Shown here in pieces: positions 1-10,573 of a DNA stretch of 64,000 nt; the first letter of the stretch is position 1; each line of letters opens with the position of its first letter. The stretch covers positions 5,262,001-5,326,000 of the forward strand of contig JBBBDQ010000346.1 in the NCBI GenBank assembly GCA_037127315.1, in the 5' to 3' direction. This DNA comes from Ascarosepion bandense. Its lineage: Eukaryota > Mollusca > Cephalopoda > Sepiida > Sepiidae. The position numbers and the translations under genes were made by a program. The notes beneath the pieces were generated by a model. It saw only the letters and a program-made list of their open reading frames with translations. It was not told where the DNA came from and ran no database searches.

Positions 1-195
1 GAATGGATATCATATACCCCAGTGATTGTAATAAAGGGTTCGGTTCGAAATTTCTAGCACCTGAAGAAGGCCGGAGCGTACAATGGCCGAAATGTCGTAG
101 AAATGGCAACGAAGATGATGACAAGATTTCGAATAATGTAAAAACTGTAAATACTACCTCATCTCAGACATACAGACAAATAGTAATGCAATAAA
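1..195 (+). mobile_element. SINE family B, 3' part
   Basis: This is the 3' part of a repeat whose longer copies lie at 24921-25195 and 29343-29610. Shared landmarks are the CTGAAGAAGGC block near position 60, a diverged GTACAA..GTCGT stretch and an ATGGCAA..AAGATGA stretch. The tRNA-like head is missing because the window begins inside the element. The reading frame here is not protein coding. Confidence 0.55.
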
Positions 196-204
196 AAAAA
201 GAAG

Positions 205-335
205 GTGTGGTTGAATAATGGATAGTGTTTCGGACTGAATCGAACAAGCCGAGTTCGTTTCACAATCGAATTCGCTTGCATACTAATACCGTAACGAAAG
301 GCATTAATCAATCTCTTCTCCTCTTTATTTTCTGT
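205..335 (+). mobile_element. Diverged SINE family A copy
   Basis: The order of blocks follows the common SINE of this window: a GTGGTTGAATAATGGATA box A-like start, a GCCGAGTTCG box B-like block, then a run equivalent to the ATTAATC..TCTC motif. It is strongly diverged and lacks the 3' half. I infer an old tRNA-derived SINE. Confidence 0.45.
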
Positions 336-831
336 TTCCGGTTCCTTCTGAAGTCTTTTTTTCTTTCTCACTTCCAGTAAATGCCTTGCATCTTAGTGGC
401 ATTATCACTTACTTAGAGTGCATTGATTGAAAAAAAAAAAAAAAGAACGAGAAAAGAGCTCAATGAATGAATTTAAATGTTCAAAGAACAAACCAAAAAA
501 GAAATAATCTAAGAAAGGTAGATTAGAATGAAGGAAATTAAGAAAAGGTATGATAAAAATGTCAGGAAAAATAAGAAAATGATTTAACAAAATGAAAGAA
601 GAAAAGCTAAAAGAAAGGAAATGTTAAAATAAAAAAAAAATCTGATAAAGGAGATTGCACGAAAGATGGAGAAAACAAACAAAAAATGGATTTAAAAACG
701 ATTTGCAAAGACATTACGAAAAGACAATGTATGCTTGTTAGAAAAAGAAACAACCCAAGAAGCCAACTACGAACAAGAGACAGTAGAATGAAGCAAATAC
801 AAACATTTACATATTTGGAAAGCGTATGCTT
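336..831. other. Uncharacterised AT-rich stretch
   Basis: Purine-rich on the plus strand, with many AAAGAAA runs. No stable reading frame, SINE head or tandem repeat was recognised. Confidence 0.5.
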
Positions 832-1238
832 TTTGGTTGGTCGTTTTGTTTTATGGCAAATCAACCTCGGCGGGTCATTTATTGCCAACTAATTTTTATT
901 TATTTATTTATTGCTGGTAATACCTTTTTCTTTCAACAATTTATTGTTGTTTTTATATAAAATTTTGTGTCGAGTAATAATTTTCTTTTCGAGTATCAAT
1001 ATTCATTGGGATTTGTTTTTAAGGGCAGGGTCCCCAAGTCCTACCGTGTTATTTAACCCATAATTGGAGGGAAGGGACGGATTAATACATTTTCCAAGGG
1101 TACTAGTACTTAAGTGAATGCAGGGTATTCAACAGGAATTCGAAATCGGCTCACTGATTTTTCTTTCCGAGCCGATATCCACTGCACCACAACGCACATC
1201 CGTCACTAAACGCTTACAGCACCTGGTTTTCCCAAGCG
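832..1238 (-). mobile_element. Composite 5S-tRNA SINE, truncated head
   Basis: Same family as 18708-19113 and 43379-43868. On the minus strand a short 5S rRNA-like remnant (near 1215-1238) leads into a tRNA-like SINE A section and then a family-specific tail that ends near 832 in TTGG-type repeats (read on the plus strand). The 5S part stops where the neighbouring plus-strand SINE starts, so the two copies stand head to head. Confidence 0.7.
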
Positions 1239-1249
1239 GTCACGGAAGC

Positions 1250-1472
1250 GTATGCGTTGTGCTGTAATGGATATCGGCTCGGAATTAGAAATTAGAAAAC
1301 CGAATTTGAATTCTAATCGAATTCGTTGCATTCACTTACGCGCAACAACCCTGGGTAAAAGAACTAATCAATGTCTTCTCCCTCCAGCTATAACAAGAGA
1401 AATTGGGCTCAACAGATTGCCCTGGCTAACAACCAGTCTGCCGCAAAAAGAATTAGCAACCTGATGCGGGAA
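1250..1472 (+). mobile_element. SINE family A copy
   Basis: It begins with the GCGTTGTG..GTAATGG head and GATATCGGCTCGGA block typical of the family and runs into the AACCAGTCTGCCGCA segment. The final CAGTCAGTCA tail is absent. It abuts the 5' inverted repeat of the Penelope-like fragment. Confidence 0.75.
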
Positions 1473-1478
1473 AATCTT

Positions 1479-2200
1479 CGTCGTATTTTTGCTTTAATTT
1501 CAGTTGAAAATAAAGACAAAAATTCTCCAACATTTGGATAATTATTTATTGGTTTTCTTCTAAGCTTTCGGCTCACATGAGCCATCTTCAGAGATGTAGT
1601 TTAAACTGAAATATTATAAAATCCACCATCACCGACGATTTTATTTTGTGTTGACATAAAACTCCGCTTGGCAACGGCAATAGTTACCGAAAATAATAAA
1701 CGCAGTTCTTAAGTTTGCGATGCGGTTTTATGACATCACACCGCGGGATAGCGCGAAATGACAACAAAACCATGTAGTCAAATGCAATGTAATATGTTAT
1801 TTCCTGTTTTAAATTTGATTTTATTGAGTGTTGGTTGTTTTGATTTGATGTAAATGGCCTCCAATATCTGCAGGTTCCTCTTACTGTGTGTATGAGTAAG
1901 GATCACCGTATTGTTGACCAAAATCTGTCTGATATTACCTACATGTTTATGTTTTTCAGAGAAATGTTGTTTAATAGTACTCTGATCAGAAAGATGACAT
2001 GTAAGTCTACGGGAGAGCGTGGTTGTAGTAAAACCAATATATGTACTAGGTTTTTGATTAGTATCAGAGATGCAATCTCTGAATGGGCATGTAAATTGGT
2101 ACACTACATTGGTTTTTTATAAAGAATTTAGTTTAGTGCTTGTTGGGTTATTAATAATATTGTCTTTATTTTCAACTGAAATTAAAGCAAAAATACGACG
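1479..2200 (-). mobile_element. Penelope-like element fragment flanked by inverted repeats
   Basis: A 722-bp unit is bounded by a perfect 41-bp inverted repeat at 1479-1519 and 2160-2200. Between them a minus-strand frame encodes the C-terminal GIY-YIG endonuclease region of a Penelope-like element. Penelope-like elements are known to have terminal repeats in direct or inverted arrangement, and the inverted arms fit that. No reverse transcriptase domain remains. On the minus strand at 1566-1591 a CTGAAGA box, a 5-bp hairpin and GAAA form a hammerhead-like core. Confidence 0.75.
1778..2104 (-). pseudogene. Penelope-like GIY-YIG endonuclease C-terminus
   Basis: The 108-residue frame reads YQFTCPF near residue 2, STYIGFTTTTLSRRL around residues 20-34, IKQHFSEKH around 43-51 and ILEAIYIK around 80-87. 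This order (YxFTCP, YIG, arginine-rich helix, ExIxIK) matches the GIY-YIG nuclease at the C-terminus of Penelope-like proteins, which nicks target DNA for integration. The reverse transcriptase that should precede it is absent, so this is a truncated, non-autonomous remnant. The methionine is internal to the ancestral protein and not a true start. Confidence 0.75.
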
Positions 2201-2290
2201 TTTAGAACGGCTCATGATTAAACATAATAGACATTCATTGTCTCTTATATTTAATAGCATATGTTTAGAAAATATATATATATATATATA

Positions 2291-3149
2291 AAGACATTAC
2301 AATAGACAGGAAGTTGTGAAGAGCCATATTCGACTATGTTTTAAAGTGATACGACACAAAATGACTTTTGTAGATTATACAGATATTTCTCTCACATATA
2401 TCTAGAAATACCGCCCAAATAATGGTAAGATATTAGCTAGATGCAGGCAGCATTGCAGCTAATATTTTATAATTATGTGAGAGGCATTTCTGGTAATTAT
2501 ATGTGGGAAGTAGTTTTTAAATCGCATTCTGTATAAAAACAAGAAAAAAAAGAAAAGAAAGGAAAACGTCTCAATGGTGACTTACAACTGCGTTCTCACA
2601 AATTTATTCCGTTTTTTCTTTTTCTTTTAATCATTTTTCCCATTTTTCCCTCCACTGATTGATTTTAAAAATCTCGTTCTATCTCGTGTTTTCTCCCTGC
2701 ATTTGTCAAGAGATGTTGCTTACTGGTGCCATGAATTTGAAGAGGGAACAGATAAAAAAAAAAAAAAAAAAAGAAATACAAATCTTTTGTCAATAAGAGA
2801 ATGCAAGATTGACAGAATGACAGTACTGTGGAATTATAGAATGTTAAGACGCCAACAGAATGCTTTATGGCTTGATTTATTTTTAAAATATAAAATACTT
2901 CATAGTTTTTTGGTGAACAACCTGATCTGAAATAACTTCAAAAGCAGCAAAAAAAACTTGAGGGTGTCTTGCGTATTTATTTATTTTTTTTTTTGACAGC
3001 ATAGCGCGAAGATAATTTTAAAAGCTATTTCAGTGAAATACAAAAAAGGCCAGACGTGTGTAATGAAGTGGAAGCTATGAAAATGGAGCTTTTAACCAAC
3101 CACCTTGAAGAAAGATATTGGAATGAAAGATAGCACCTCTCCGTGCGAA
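2291..3149. other. Uncharacterised AT-rich stretch
   Basis: It contains poly(A) and poly(T) runs and short frames only, with nothing I could assign to a family. Confidence 0.45.
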
Positions 3150-3770
3150 CTTATTTTTTTTTTTATAAGCGTTTCACCCGAGCAAAGCATGTCACTGCCA
3201 CTACTGCGCAGGGGGCTACATAGAGTGGAGAAAGGATGATTAAATATAGGAAATGTCAGAGGGTGGGTGATAGGCGGGTAAGGATACCGAGAATGAGGGT
3301 TGGGTAGATGAGAGTGTTCTGAGAATAATTGGGAGTTAGTGTGATAGAAGGTATCTATTGACCCTACATTTAAACACCTGGAAATTGTAGCTGTCGGGAA
3401 AGCAGACTTGAGGAAGGAAGTTCCACAGGCGGGAAGCGCGAGAAAAGAAGCTGTTGGAGTAGAATTTACGATTACATCTTATTTGTTTAACTGTAAAAGG
3501 GTGGGACCTAGTTGCTAATCTAGTAACTCGTGTAAATTCATGCTTAGACGGCACCAGTGATCTAAGCTCATCGGAATATAAACCATGAAAGTACTTGTAG
3601 AAGAGGCACAGGGAAGCCACATCACGCCGGTGAGAGAGTGGTTGCAGCCGGTCTGCCAAGTCAGTATCAACCACGTTACAGATCCTCCTTTGTCAGTTAC
3701 AGATCCTCCTTTGTCAAGTAGCCCAAGGAGAGCAGCAGGGGCACCCGACCAGATATGGCAGTCTCAATAT
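3150..3770 (-). mobile_element. CR1/Jockey-like LINE, 3' end with poly(A)
   Basis: The plus strand starts with a T-run (3150-3161), which is the poly(A) tail of a minus-strand insertion. The minus-strand frame 3674-3336 encodes ADRLQPLSHRRDVASLCLFY and ends VNRYLLSH, the same C-terminus found at 49471-49875. The 5' end is truncated near 3770. A 21-bp segment is tandemly duplicated at about 3679-3720, breaking the frame upstream of 3674. Confidence 0.85.
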
Positions 3771-4100
3771 GTTAGCATTTTTATAACAGTCACGTTTAAA
3801 AATGTAGGGGCCACGTATAACTGGAAGCACGATGGATTAATTGGCTTGGCTTTTAGGATTTATCAACCCTTTGAAAGTTATTTAAAGCAAGAAAAAAATT
3901 TAGATCCGAAGAATTTTTTCTTTTTAGATAATATTGTTTTAGGTGTACAAGTTTTACTAATTAGCCCATAGCTAATGGAAAAAAAGATGGATTCACATAT
4001 TTCACAATGTTATTTACGCGTAAGTCAATATAACGAAGCCAGCGGAAATTGAAACTAGATTCCCGAATTAACAATTCCGAGAGATTATTTATTACACCAT
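3771..4100. other. Uncharacterised stretch
   Basis: A plus-strand frame runs on from the LINE but shows no domain. No repeat was recognised. Confidence 0.4.
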
Positions 4101-4111
4101 CTGCACACCCA

Positions 4112-4212
4112 AACTTAAAGCATCTGTTATTTCCAGGCTGTCACTCATCTAAAAACTGATCCAAGCTCGACGTTGCTTAATTTTGGTGATTGTACGGGAA
4201 CTGGAATTTCAA
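4112..4212 (-). mobile_element. 5S rRNA-like SINE head fragment
   Basis: The minus strand retains blocks of 5S rRNA, including the segment equivalent to AGTTAAGCAACG and the GGTGACCGCCTGG region, with several substitutions. I take it as a detached head of the composite 5S-tRNA SINE and not a functional 5S gene. Confidence 0.6.
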
Positions 4213-4242
4213 TGGGATGCTGCTCTGAACCAAATGGAAATA

Positions 4243-4269
4243 TGCAACAACAACAACAACAACAACAAC

Positions 4270-4304
<35 letters not shown>
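4243..4304. repeat. (CAA)n/(TAA)n microsatellite, LINE target
   Basis: A CAA run passes into a TAA/AAT run, directly upstream of the first Dong/R4-like fragment. Confidence 0.95.
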
Positions 4305-4306
<2 letters not shown>

Positions 4307-4796
4307 GGATTACACCATCTACACAGACAGAAAAATAGAAGCAAACAGGCCAGACATTATTGTTAAAAACCAGAAGGAGAAAACTTGTCTATTAATTGAT
4401 ATGGCTTGTCCAGCGGATTGTAACATAGCAATCAAGGAATTTGAAAAACTGTCAAAATATAAAGACCTGGAAATTGAAATAGAAAAAATGTGGAAATTGA
4501 AAACAATAGTTGTGCCAGTGATAGTAGGTGCACTTGGAATGATAAAAAATGGAACAAAACAACACATTGAAAGAATCCCTGGAAACCCCAGCTTAAGAGA
4601 TATACAAAAAAATTGTCTTATTAAGTACAGCCCACACACTAAGGAAAACTTTATCTATGTAATGCTAGGGATGATAGAGAAGATAGAAAAACATGAAATG
4701 GAGCCATAACAACACGCCACGACTTGCCTTAGGTCTCCCCGCAGACTTTGTTGGTAGTGAGACCAAAGCAGAAATCGAAATATGATGAAATATGAC
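4305..4796 (+). mobile_element. Dong/R4-like LINE, 3' fragment 1
   Basis: The frame at 4401-4709 encodes MACPADCNIAIKEFEKLSKY and later VPVIVGALGMIKNG, which is the C-terminal endonuclease region downstream of the PD motif. The stretch before it contains an RPDIIVKN motif. A 3' UTR with AACACGCCACGAC follows. It is flanked by TAA-type repeats on both sides. Confidence 0.8.
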
Positions 4797-4807
4797 ATAA
4801 TAATAAT

Positions 4808-5380
4808 AATCTGCATCTAGCAGCAAGGCTTCTCATTGGAAGGTTGTGAGAAGCATGGAACCACTTCTTAATTTCAGTTGTCCCCGGTTTAACCTGACCC
4901 GGAGTGGTAGCTCCTGTTAGAGTCTACATCTATGGGCAAATAGTGAACACCCGAACAGGGGTCAAAACACTATGAAAGTATAAAAAATAGACGTTTACAG
5001 AAATATATACATAAAAATACTTTTATAGAGAAATTTATATTTTTGAAGGAAAAATATTACCAACAATACGTTTTTAAAAGAAAAAAAATATTACCATCAC
5101 ATATGTTTGAAACAAAAAAATTATTACCATCACATATGTTTGAAACAAAAAAATTATTACCATAATACATTTTTGAAGGGGAAAAAATTATTAGCAGCAA
5201 TACATTTTTAATACAAAACTAGTAGTAGTTTTCTAGAATAAAAAAAATAAAAATAAAAACTTTGTCATCAAAGTGTGACTAAATCATTCTTCTCACTATA
5301 ACCGAACATTAAAAAATACCTTAAAACCCTATCTTTTTGGCATTAAACCACCCATAGAGGTTGATATACCGTTAAACAAA
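4808..5380 (+). mobile_element. Interspersed repeat family C
   Basis: The same block recurs at 53265-53820 (plus), 61090-61510 (minus) and 63090-63240 (minus). Landmarks are GTTGTGAGAAGCATGGAAC, TGACCCGGAGTG, TATGGGCAAATAG and GGTCAAAACACTATGAAAG, followed by several repeats of a TTTGAA..AAAATTATTACCA type. Class is unknown; length of about 500 bp and lack of coding suggest a SINE or other non-autonomous element. Confidence 0.65.
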
Positions 5381-5388
5381 ATTCAGAC

Positions 5389-5389
<1 letters not shown>

Positions 5390-5422
<33 letters not shown>
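5390..5422. repeat. (TAA)n microsatellite, LINE target
   Basis: A pure TAA/AAT run, broken off exactly where the Dong/R4-like coding frame begins at 5423. Confidence 0.95.
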
Positions 5423-5424
<2 letters not shown>

Positions 5425-5716
5425 GTCTGGTGAAATAAACATCAAAAGAGGTATATTTCAAGGTGATTCTTTGTCTCCCTTACTATTCTGCATATCATTA
5501 ATAGCACTAACCAGTCAACTTAATAAGACAGAATGTGGTTATAAAATAGGCCAAAAGAAAATGGATGACTTAAACTTGTATGCTAAGAATGATAACGAGC
5601 TGGAAGGTCTTCTGCAAACTGTAAAATGCTTCAGTGAAGACAATGGAATGAAGTTCAATTTGAATAAATGTGCTAAAGCTACAGTTTTACGTAGATCACT
5701 ACAAGAAACATCCTAA
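5423..5716 (+). pseudogene. Dong/R4-like reverse transcriptase segment
   Basis: It opens with the RT motif FQGDSLSPLLF (5453-5485) and carries KMDDLNLYAKND near residues 30-41 of the frame that starts at 5471, so the DD pair of the catalytic site is present. Compared with the usual spacing, a few residues before MDD seem to be missing. It ends at a TAA stop (5714-5716) in the middle of the protein; the same frame resumes at once. No true start exists, since the element is 5' truncated. Confidence 0.75.
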
Positions 5717-6355
5717 ATTAGCTTAGACCCTGCTGTAACAATAAAAGAATTGAAGCCAGAAGAAGGTTATAAATGCCTACATGTAACTGAGGGTGAAAAC
5801 ATTCACCATAAAAAAATGAAAGAAATAGTGCGTAAAGAGTACTACAGAAGGCTACGAATGATATTAAAAACTGAATTGAATTCTCAGAACAGAATTATGA
5901 CCATTAATAGCTTTGCAATCCCAGTTGTCCAATATAGTTTCAACATCTTAAACTGGACTCTAAATGACATCAGGCGAATGGATTCTAAAACAAGAAAGCT
6001 TCTTTCTAAGCATAAGATGCATCATCCAAAGGCTGATGTAGACCGTCTATATATACCCCGTAAAGAAGGTGGAAGAGGTCTTATTCAGCTGGAATTGTCA
6101 TACAAGACAACAACTATTGGCTTACTAACATACATAGAAACAACAAAGGACTGGATGATACAATTAGTAAGGCAACATGAAGAAAGAAAGAAAAAATATT
6201 CAATAATAAAAGAAGGCAGTAAATACAAACAAGATTTACAGTTAGTAGATTCTGTAGAAGAGCAAAACAGAAGCCAAGAACCAACTATTGCGGCAAAAAA
6301 TATGAAAATGAAAGCCAAAGATAAAGCTCTTGAACAGATAAAACAACGCTGGTAA
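5717..6355 (+). pseudogene. Dong/R4-like RT thumb and linker segment
   Basis: This is the same frame as the segment before it. It reads KPEEGYKCL, EYYRRLRMILKTELNSQNRI, VVQYSFNILNWTLNDIRRMD and RLYIPRKEGGRGLIQLE, all in the order seen in Dong/R4-like proteins after the RT core. It ends at an in-frame TAA (6353-6355), probably from a single substitution, since the frame continues with a typical sequence. Confidence 0.75.
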
Positions 6356-7099
6356 GACAATCCTCTGCATGGACAATATCCAGAACGTGCCAATAAATCC
6401 AATGTTGATAAAGTTAATACTCATCGATGGTTACGTGCATCTGCATTAAAGTCTGAGACTGAAGGCTTTATTCTTGCAGCGCAAGACCAAAGTCTTTTCA
6501 CTAGAAACTTTCAGGTAAATATTATACATAATAATATGGATCTAAAATGCAGGTTTTGTGATAAACACCAAGAAACAATAAACCATCTAATCTCAGGCTG
6601 TTCTGTACTTGCCACAAATGAATATAAAAATCGTCACGATAGAGTAGGGCAACATTTGCATTGGACAATGTGCAAATACTATGGAAAATCTGTAAACAAA
6701 CACTGGTATGAACATCACCCAGCACCGGTTACAGAAATAGAAGATGTCACCATTCTATGGAATTACACCATCTACACAGACAGAAAAATTGAAGTAAATA
6801 GGCCGGACATTATTGTTAAAAACCAGAAAGAAAAAACTTGTCTATTAATTGATATGGCTTGTCCAGCGTATTTTAACATAGCAACCAAGGAATTTGAAAA
6901 ACTGTCAAAATATAAAGACCTGGAAATTGAAATAGAAAAAAATGTGGAAATTGAAAATGGAACAAAACAACACATTGAAAGAATCCCTGGAAACCCCAGC
7001 TTATATACAAAAAATTGTCCTATTAAGTACAGCCCACACACTAAGGAGAATTTTGTCTATGTAACGCTAGGGATGATGGGGAAGATAGAAAAAACATGA
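6356..7099 (+). pseudogene. Dong/R4-like CCHC knuckle and PD-D/EXK endonuclease
   Basis: Numbered from the ATG at 6536, a CCHC knuckle has C5, C8, H17 and C22. An RHDRVG motif follows, then P90-D91 in NRPDIIVKN and D106 in CLLIDMACP, the layout of the restriction-like nuclease in R2-supergroup LINEs. Upstream residues (THRWLRAS, EGFILAAQDQSLFTRN) join this frame directly to the segment ending at 6355. A deletion has removed the VPVIVGALG stretch that is kept in the copy at 4401-4709. Confidence 0.8.
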
Positions 7100-7205
7100 A
7101 ATGGAGCCATAACAACACGCCAAGACCTACCTTACGTCTTTCCGGAGACTTGGTTGGTAGTGCGACCATAGCAGAAATAGAAATATGATGAAAAATGACA
7201 TAATA

Positions 7206-7652
7206 GTAATAGTAGATTAAATTCATTGGCAACTTCCAAAACCTCAGAGAAGTGACACGTAATGGACCTACACAGATTAAATTTACATGTGCATTTTTAT
7301 ATATTAAAAGAACTACAAATACTTTGCAATGACTTCATCATATTTTAAAGGTCTTTCTATTTGTTTACTAAATGTTATCATTGTCACTGTAATTTCTCAG
7401 ACTCTGCATTTAATCTGATTACACATATCAATATTACACCAATCTTATCTGAACATACGCATACACATTTTAATGAAAATATAAACACATTTACAAAATC
7501 AGTAGATATTTTTTAATAATGATACTGCGAATGACAGCTGCATATCCATCCAACTTTACCGAAATTCAAGTTCTGTTGACTTGCAGTCTCTTGAGCTTTT
7601 CAGGTTGAGACTTGGAGGCAGTTCGGAAAACAAATAATCAGCCTCAAAACAC

Positions 7653-7656
<4 letters not shown>
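7206..7656. other. Uncharacterised AT-rich spacer
   Basis: It lies between two LINE fragments. No family was recognised. Confidence 0.4.

Positions 7657-7707
<51 letters not shown>
7657..7707. repeat. (AAT)n microsatellite, LINE target
   Basis: About 17 AAT units, immediately 5' of the third Dong/R4-like fragment. Confidence 0.95.
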
Positions 7708-7715
7708 TTTTAAAA

Positions 7716-8147
7716 ACTTGAAGCAAATAGGCCGGACAGAAAGAAAAAACATGTCTATTAATTGATATGGTTTGTCCAGCGGATTGTAATATAGCAATCA
7801 AGGAATTTGAAAAACTGGAAATTGAAATAGAAAAAATGTGGAAATTGAAAACAAGAGTTGTGCCAGTGATAGTAGGTGCACTTGGAATGATAAAAAATGG
7901 AACAAAACAAACACATTGAAAGAATCCCTGGAAACCCCAGCTTAAGAGATATACAAAAAATTGTCTTATTAAGTACAGCCCACACACTAAGGAAAACTTT
8001 ATCTATGTAATGCTGGGGATGATAGGGAGGATAGAAAAACATGAAATGGAGTCATAACAACACGCCACTACCTGCCTTAGGTCTCCCCGCAGACTTGGTT
8101 GGTAGTGAGACCAATGCAGAAATCGAAATATGATGAAAAATGACATA
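7716..8147 (+). mobile_element. Dong/R4-like LINE, 3' fragment 2
   Basis: It aligns with 4330-4796, with a short deletion in the EKLSKYKDLE region and one extra A that shifts the frame at about 7910. It ends in AATAATAATAATAA (8148-8163). Confidence 0.8.
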
Positions 8148-8163
8148 ATAATAATAATAATAA

Positions 8164-8636
8164 AGATTTAAAGAAAATTGAAGCAAATAGGCCGGACATT
8201 ATTGTTAAAAACCAGGAAGAAAAACTTATCTATTAATTGATATGGTTTGTCCAGCGGATTGTAATATAGCAAACAAGGAATTCGAAAAACTGTCAAAATA
8301 TAAAGACCTGGAAATTGAAATAGAAAAAATGTGGAAATTGAAAACAAGAGTCGTGCCAGTGATAGTAGGTGCACTTGGAATGATAAAAAATGGAACAAAA
8401 CAAACACATTGAAAGAATCCCTGGAAACCCCAGCTTAAGAGATATACAAAAAATTGTCTTATTAAATACAGCCCACACACTAAGAAAAACTTTGTCTATG
8501 TAACGCTAGGTATGATAGGGGAGATAGAAAAAACATGAAATGGAGCCATAACGACACACCACTACCTGCCTTAAGTTTTTCCGCAGATTTGGTAGGTAGT
8601 GTGATCCATAGCAGGAATCGAATTACGATGAAAAGC
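8164..8636 (+). mobile_element. Dong/R4-like LINE, 3' fragment 3
   Basis: Close to fragment 2: both share the extra A that breaks the IKNGTKQ frame, so they descend from one defective source or one duplication. AAT runs lie on both sides. Confidence 0.8.
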
Positions 8637-8637
8637 A

Positions 8638-8668
<31 letters not shown>
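8637..8668. repeat. (AAT)n microsatellite
   Basis: About ten AAT units between two Dong/R4-like fragments. Confidence 0.9.
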
Positions 8669-8669
<1 letters not shown>

Positions 8670-9345
8670 TGTAGACAATCCCCGTATCCATCAATGGTTA
8701 AATAGGGCAGGATTAAAAGCTGAAACCGAAGGTTTTATTCTTGCTGCACGGGACCAATGCTTGCCAACTAGAAATCACCAAGCACGCACAATGAAAAATT
8801 GATTTGACCCCAAATGCAGATTCTGTTATAAATATTCAGAACCAATTAGCTATTTTGTATCAGGTTGTACGGTATTGGCAGCCACTGAATATAAAACCCG
8901 CCATGACAGTGTGATTCAATATCACCATTGGAAAATATGCAAGTCTTACGGAAAGAAAACTGCGAAAAATGGACCGGATTACAGCGATATGATATGCAAC
9001 AATCTTATGAAACTTTACACGCAGGGAGAAAACAATCAAAGCGAATCGCCCAGACAACGTGATCAGAGACCACAAAATATGCCTCTTTATTGACAGTTCC
9101 TGTTGACTGTGATGTATCTTTGATGATCTCCAAAAAAATATCAATGTACAAAAACCTTGAAATCGAAATCTCAAAAATGTGGCACATAGGAACTCAATAA
9201 TTCTAGTTGCAGCTGAACTGAAGCCGTCGGATTAATTGGAAAAGATTTGATAGGTACATTGAAGGTAGCCTATGCCTTAAAGAGATACAAAAATTGTTGT
9301 CACAAGTACAGCCCACACCTTACAAAGAAATTTATCTGTGTTAAA
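8669..9345 (+). mobile_element. Dong/R4-like LINE, diverged fragment 4
   Basis: It starts further 5' than the other short copies, in the HQWL..AGLKAETEGFILAARDQ region, passes a CRFCYKY..VSGC knuckle near 8816-8871 and reaches the final KYSPH-like block near 9300. Multiple stops and frameshifts show that it is old. Confidence 0.7.
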
Positions 9346-9380
9346 TATGTATGATTTTATTTGTTTTTGATTTTCTATAA

Positions 9381-9698
9381 GTCAGTCAGTCAGTTAAGTG
9401 CCATATGTGATACACGCTTGGGCGATCATGTCTCGAAATAGCTATGACTGACTGAACAGAAGACTATACCGCAGTATGTTGCCATTAATTTCTACAGTAG
9501 ACTGGTTGCAAGCCAAGGCTATGGCTAGAGAACCCAATCTTTTCTGTTATTTAACCCATAACTGAAAGGAAGAGACGGATTAATACCTTTCCCAAAAGTA
9601 TTTGTGCATAAGTGAATACAACAAATTCAACTGGAATTTGAACTCAGCTCTCTAATTTCTCGTCTCGAGCCAATATCCACTGCAACACAACGCACATT
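9381..9698 (-). mobile_element. SINE family A copy
   Basis: It runs from a CAGTCAGTCAGTTAAGTGCC tail (read on plus) to an AATATCCACTGCAACACAACG head. The internal TTAACCCATAACTG block is present. It is near full length. Confidence 0.85.
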
Positions 9699-10244
9699 AT
9701 TTTTATAATACTCAGTGGAAAATATCATTTCTGACCTTAGATATTTGGTTAAGACCTGGAAATCAATGAGTATACACGAAAAATCAAAGTAATAAAATAA
9801 TAATAATAATAATAATATTTTTTCCGTTCTTTATACATCATAATCATTTTTCTTTTCTAATCATATTTTTAATTTTACAAGCATCAGGAAGGACAGTGCC
9901 GTACTTAGCAATATCAAGTCCCGCCTCACAGAATGGGCTTTTCAGCCCCTTTAACCGCAAAATGTAACTTGCACCCACCGAACATACTGAACACAAAATA
10001 AATAGTATTTTAAACTAAATAACACACTCTAGGAACGCAGATATTCCGTGCTCACGAAAAAAACGTAAGAAATCGCGGAATTTGCGTTTTCAAGCTACAC
10101 ATTACGAACGTTTTCACAAATTTTAACGCCTTTTTATGTATGTTGAAACAGATATCTATAATCTTTCTCTCTCTCAAGATCATTTATTTTTTTAATTACA
10201 AATGATTTATGGTCTGGTTCGGGACTTGAAGTTTTCTATCAAAG

Positions 10245-10245
<1 letters not shown>
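9699..10245. other. Uncharacterised stretch with a short (AAT)n
   Basis: An AAT run at 9794-9817 is followed by AT-rich DNA with no recognised element. Confidence 0.4.

Positions 10246-10286
<41 letters not shown>
10246..10286. repeat. (TA)n microsatellite
   Basis: About 20 TA units. The region 10355-10440 just downstream has several GGCTTTCCGGAGCCTTGC-like units, a short GC-rich tandem. Confidence 0.9.
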
Positions 10287-10289
<3 letters not shown>

Positions 10290-10573
10290 AGAGAGGTAAT
10301 AATTTTCCAGTTAATACTAAGAATTATTTTGTTAATTTTTTTTTCATTACAGTATATCTGCGGAGCCTAGCAGCATTGCGGCTTTCCGGAGCCTTGCGGT
10401 TTTCCGGGGCCTTGCGGCTCCTAGGGAACTTGCGCCCCCCTGTACCAGGAAAGCGACATAGATAAACAAAATAGCGAAATTCAAGTTCAAATTTCAGTAA
10501 TTATTTCTGAGATAAGTAATTGCCAATATTCTGGCATTATTTTGAACTATTGTTCTCATCTTGCTTGATAAAG

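Larger units (their letters stand above)
5423..7205 (+). mobile_element. Dong/R4-like LINE with restriction-like endonuclease, longest copy
   Basis: A single frame is open from 5423 to 7099 apart from stops at 5714-5716 and 6353-6355. It covers the second half of the reverse transcriptase, the thumb/linker, a CCHC knuckle and a PD-(D/E)XK-type endonuclease. This arrangement identifies an R2-supergroup LINE of the Dong/R4 type, which primes reverse transcription at a nick made by its C-terminal nuclease. The 5' end abuts a TAA run and the 3' end runs into TAATAGTAATAG. Dong elements are known to insert in TAA repeats, so the setting fits the family. Confidence 0.85.
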
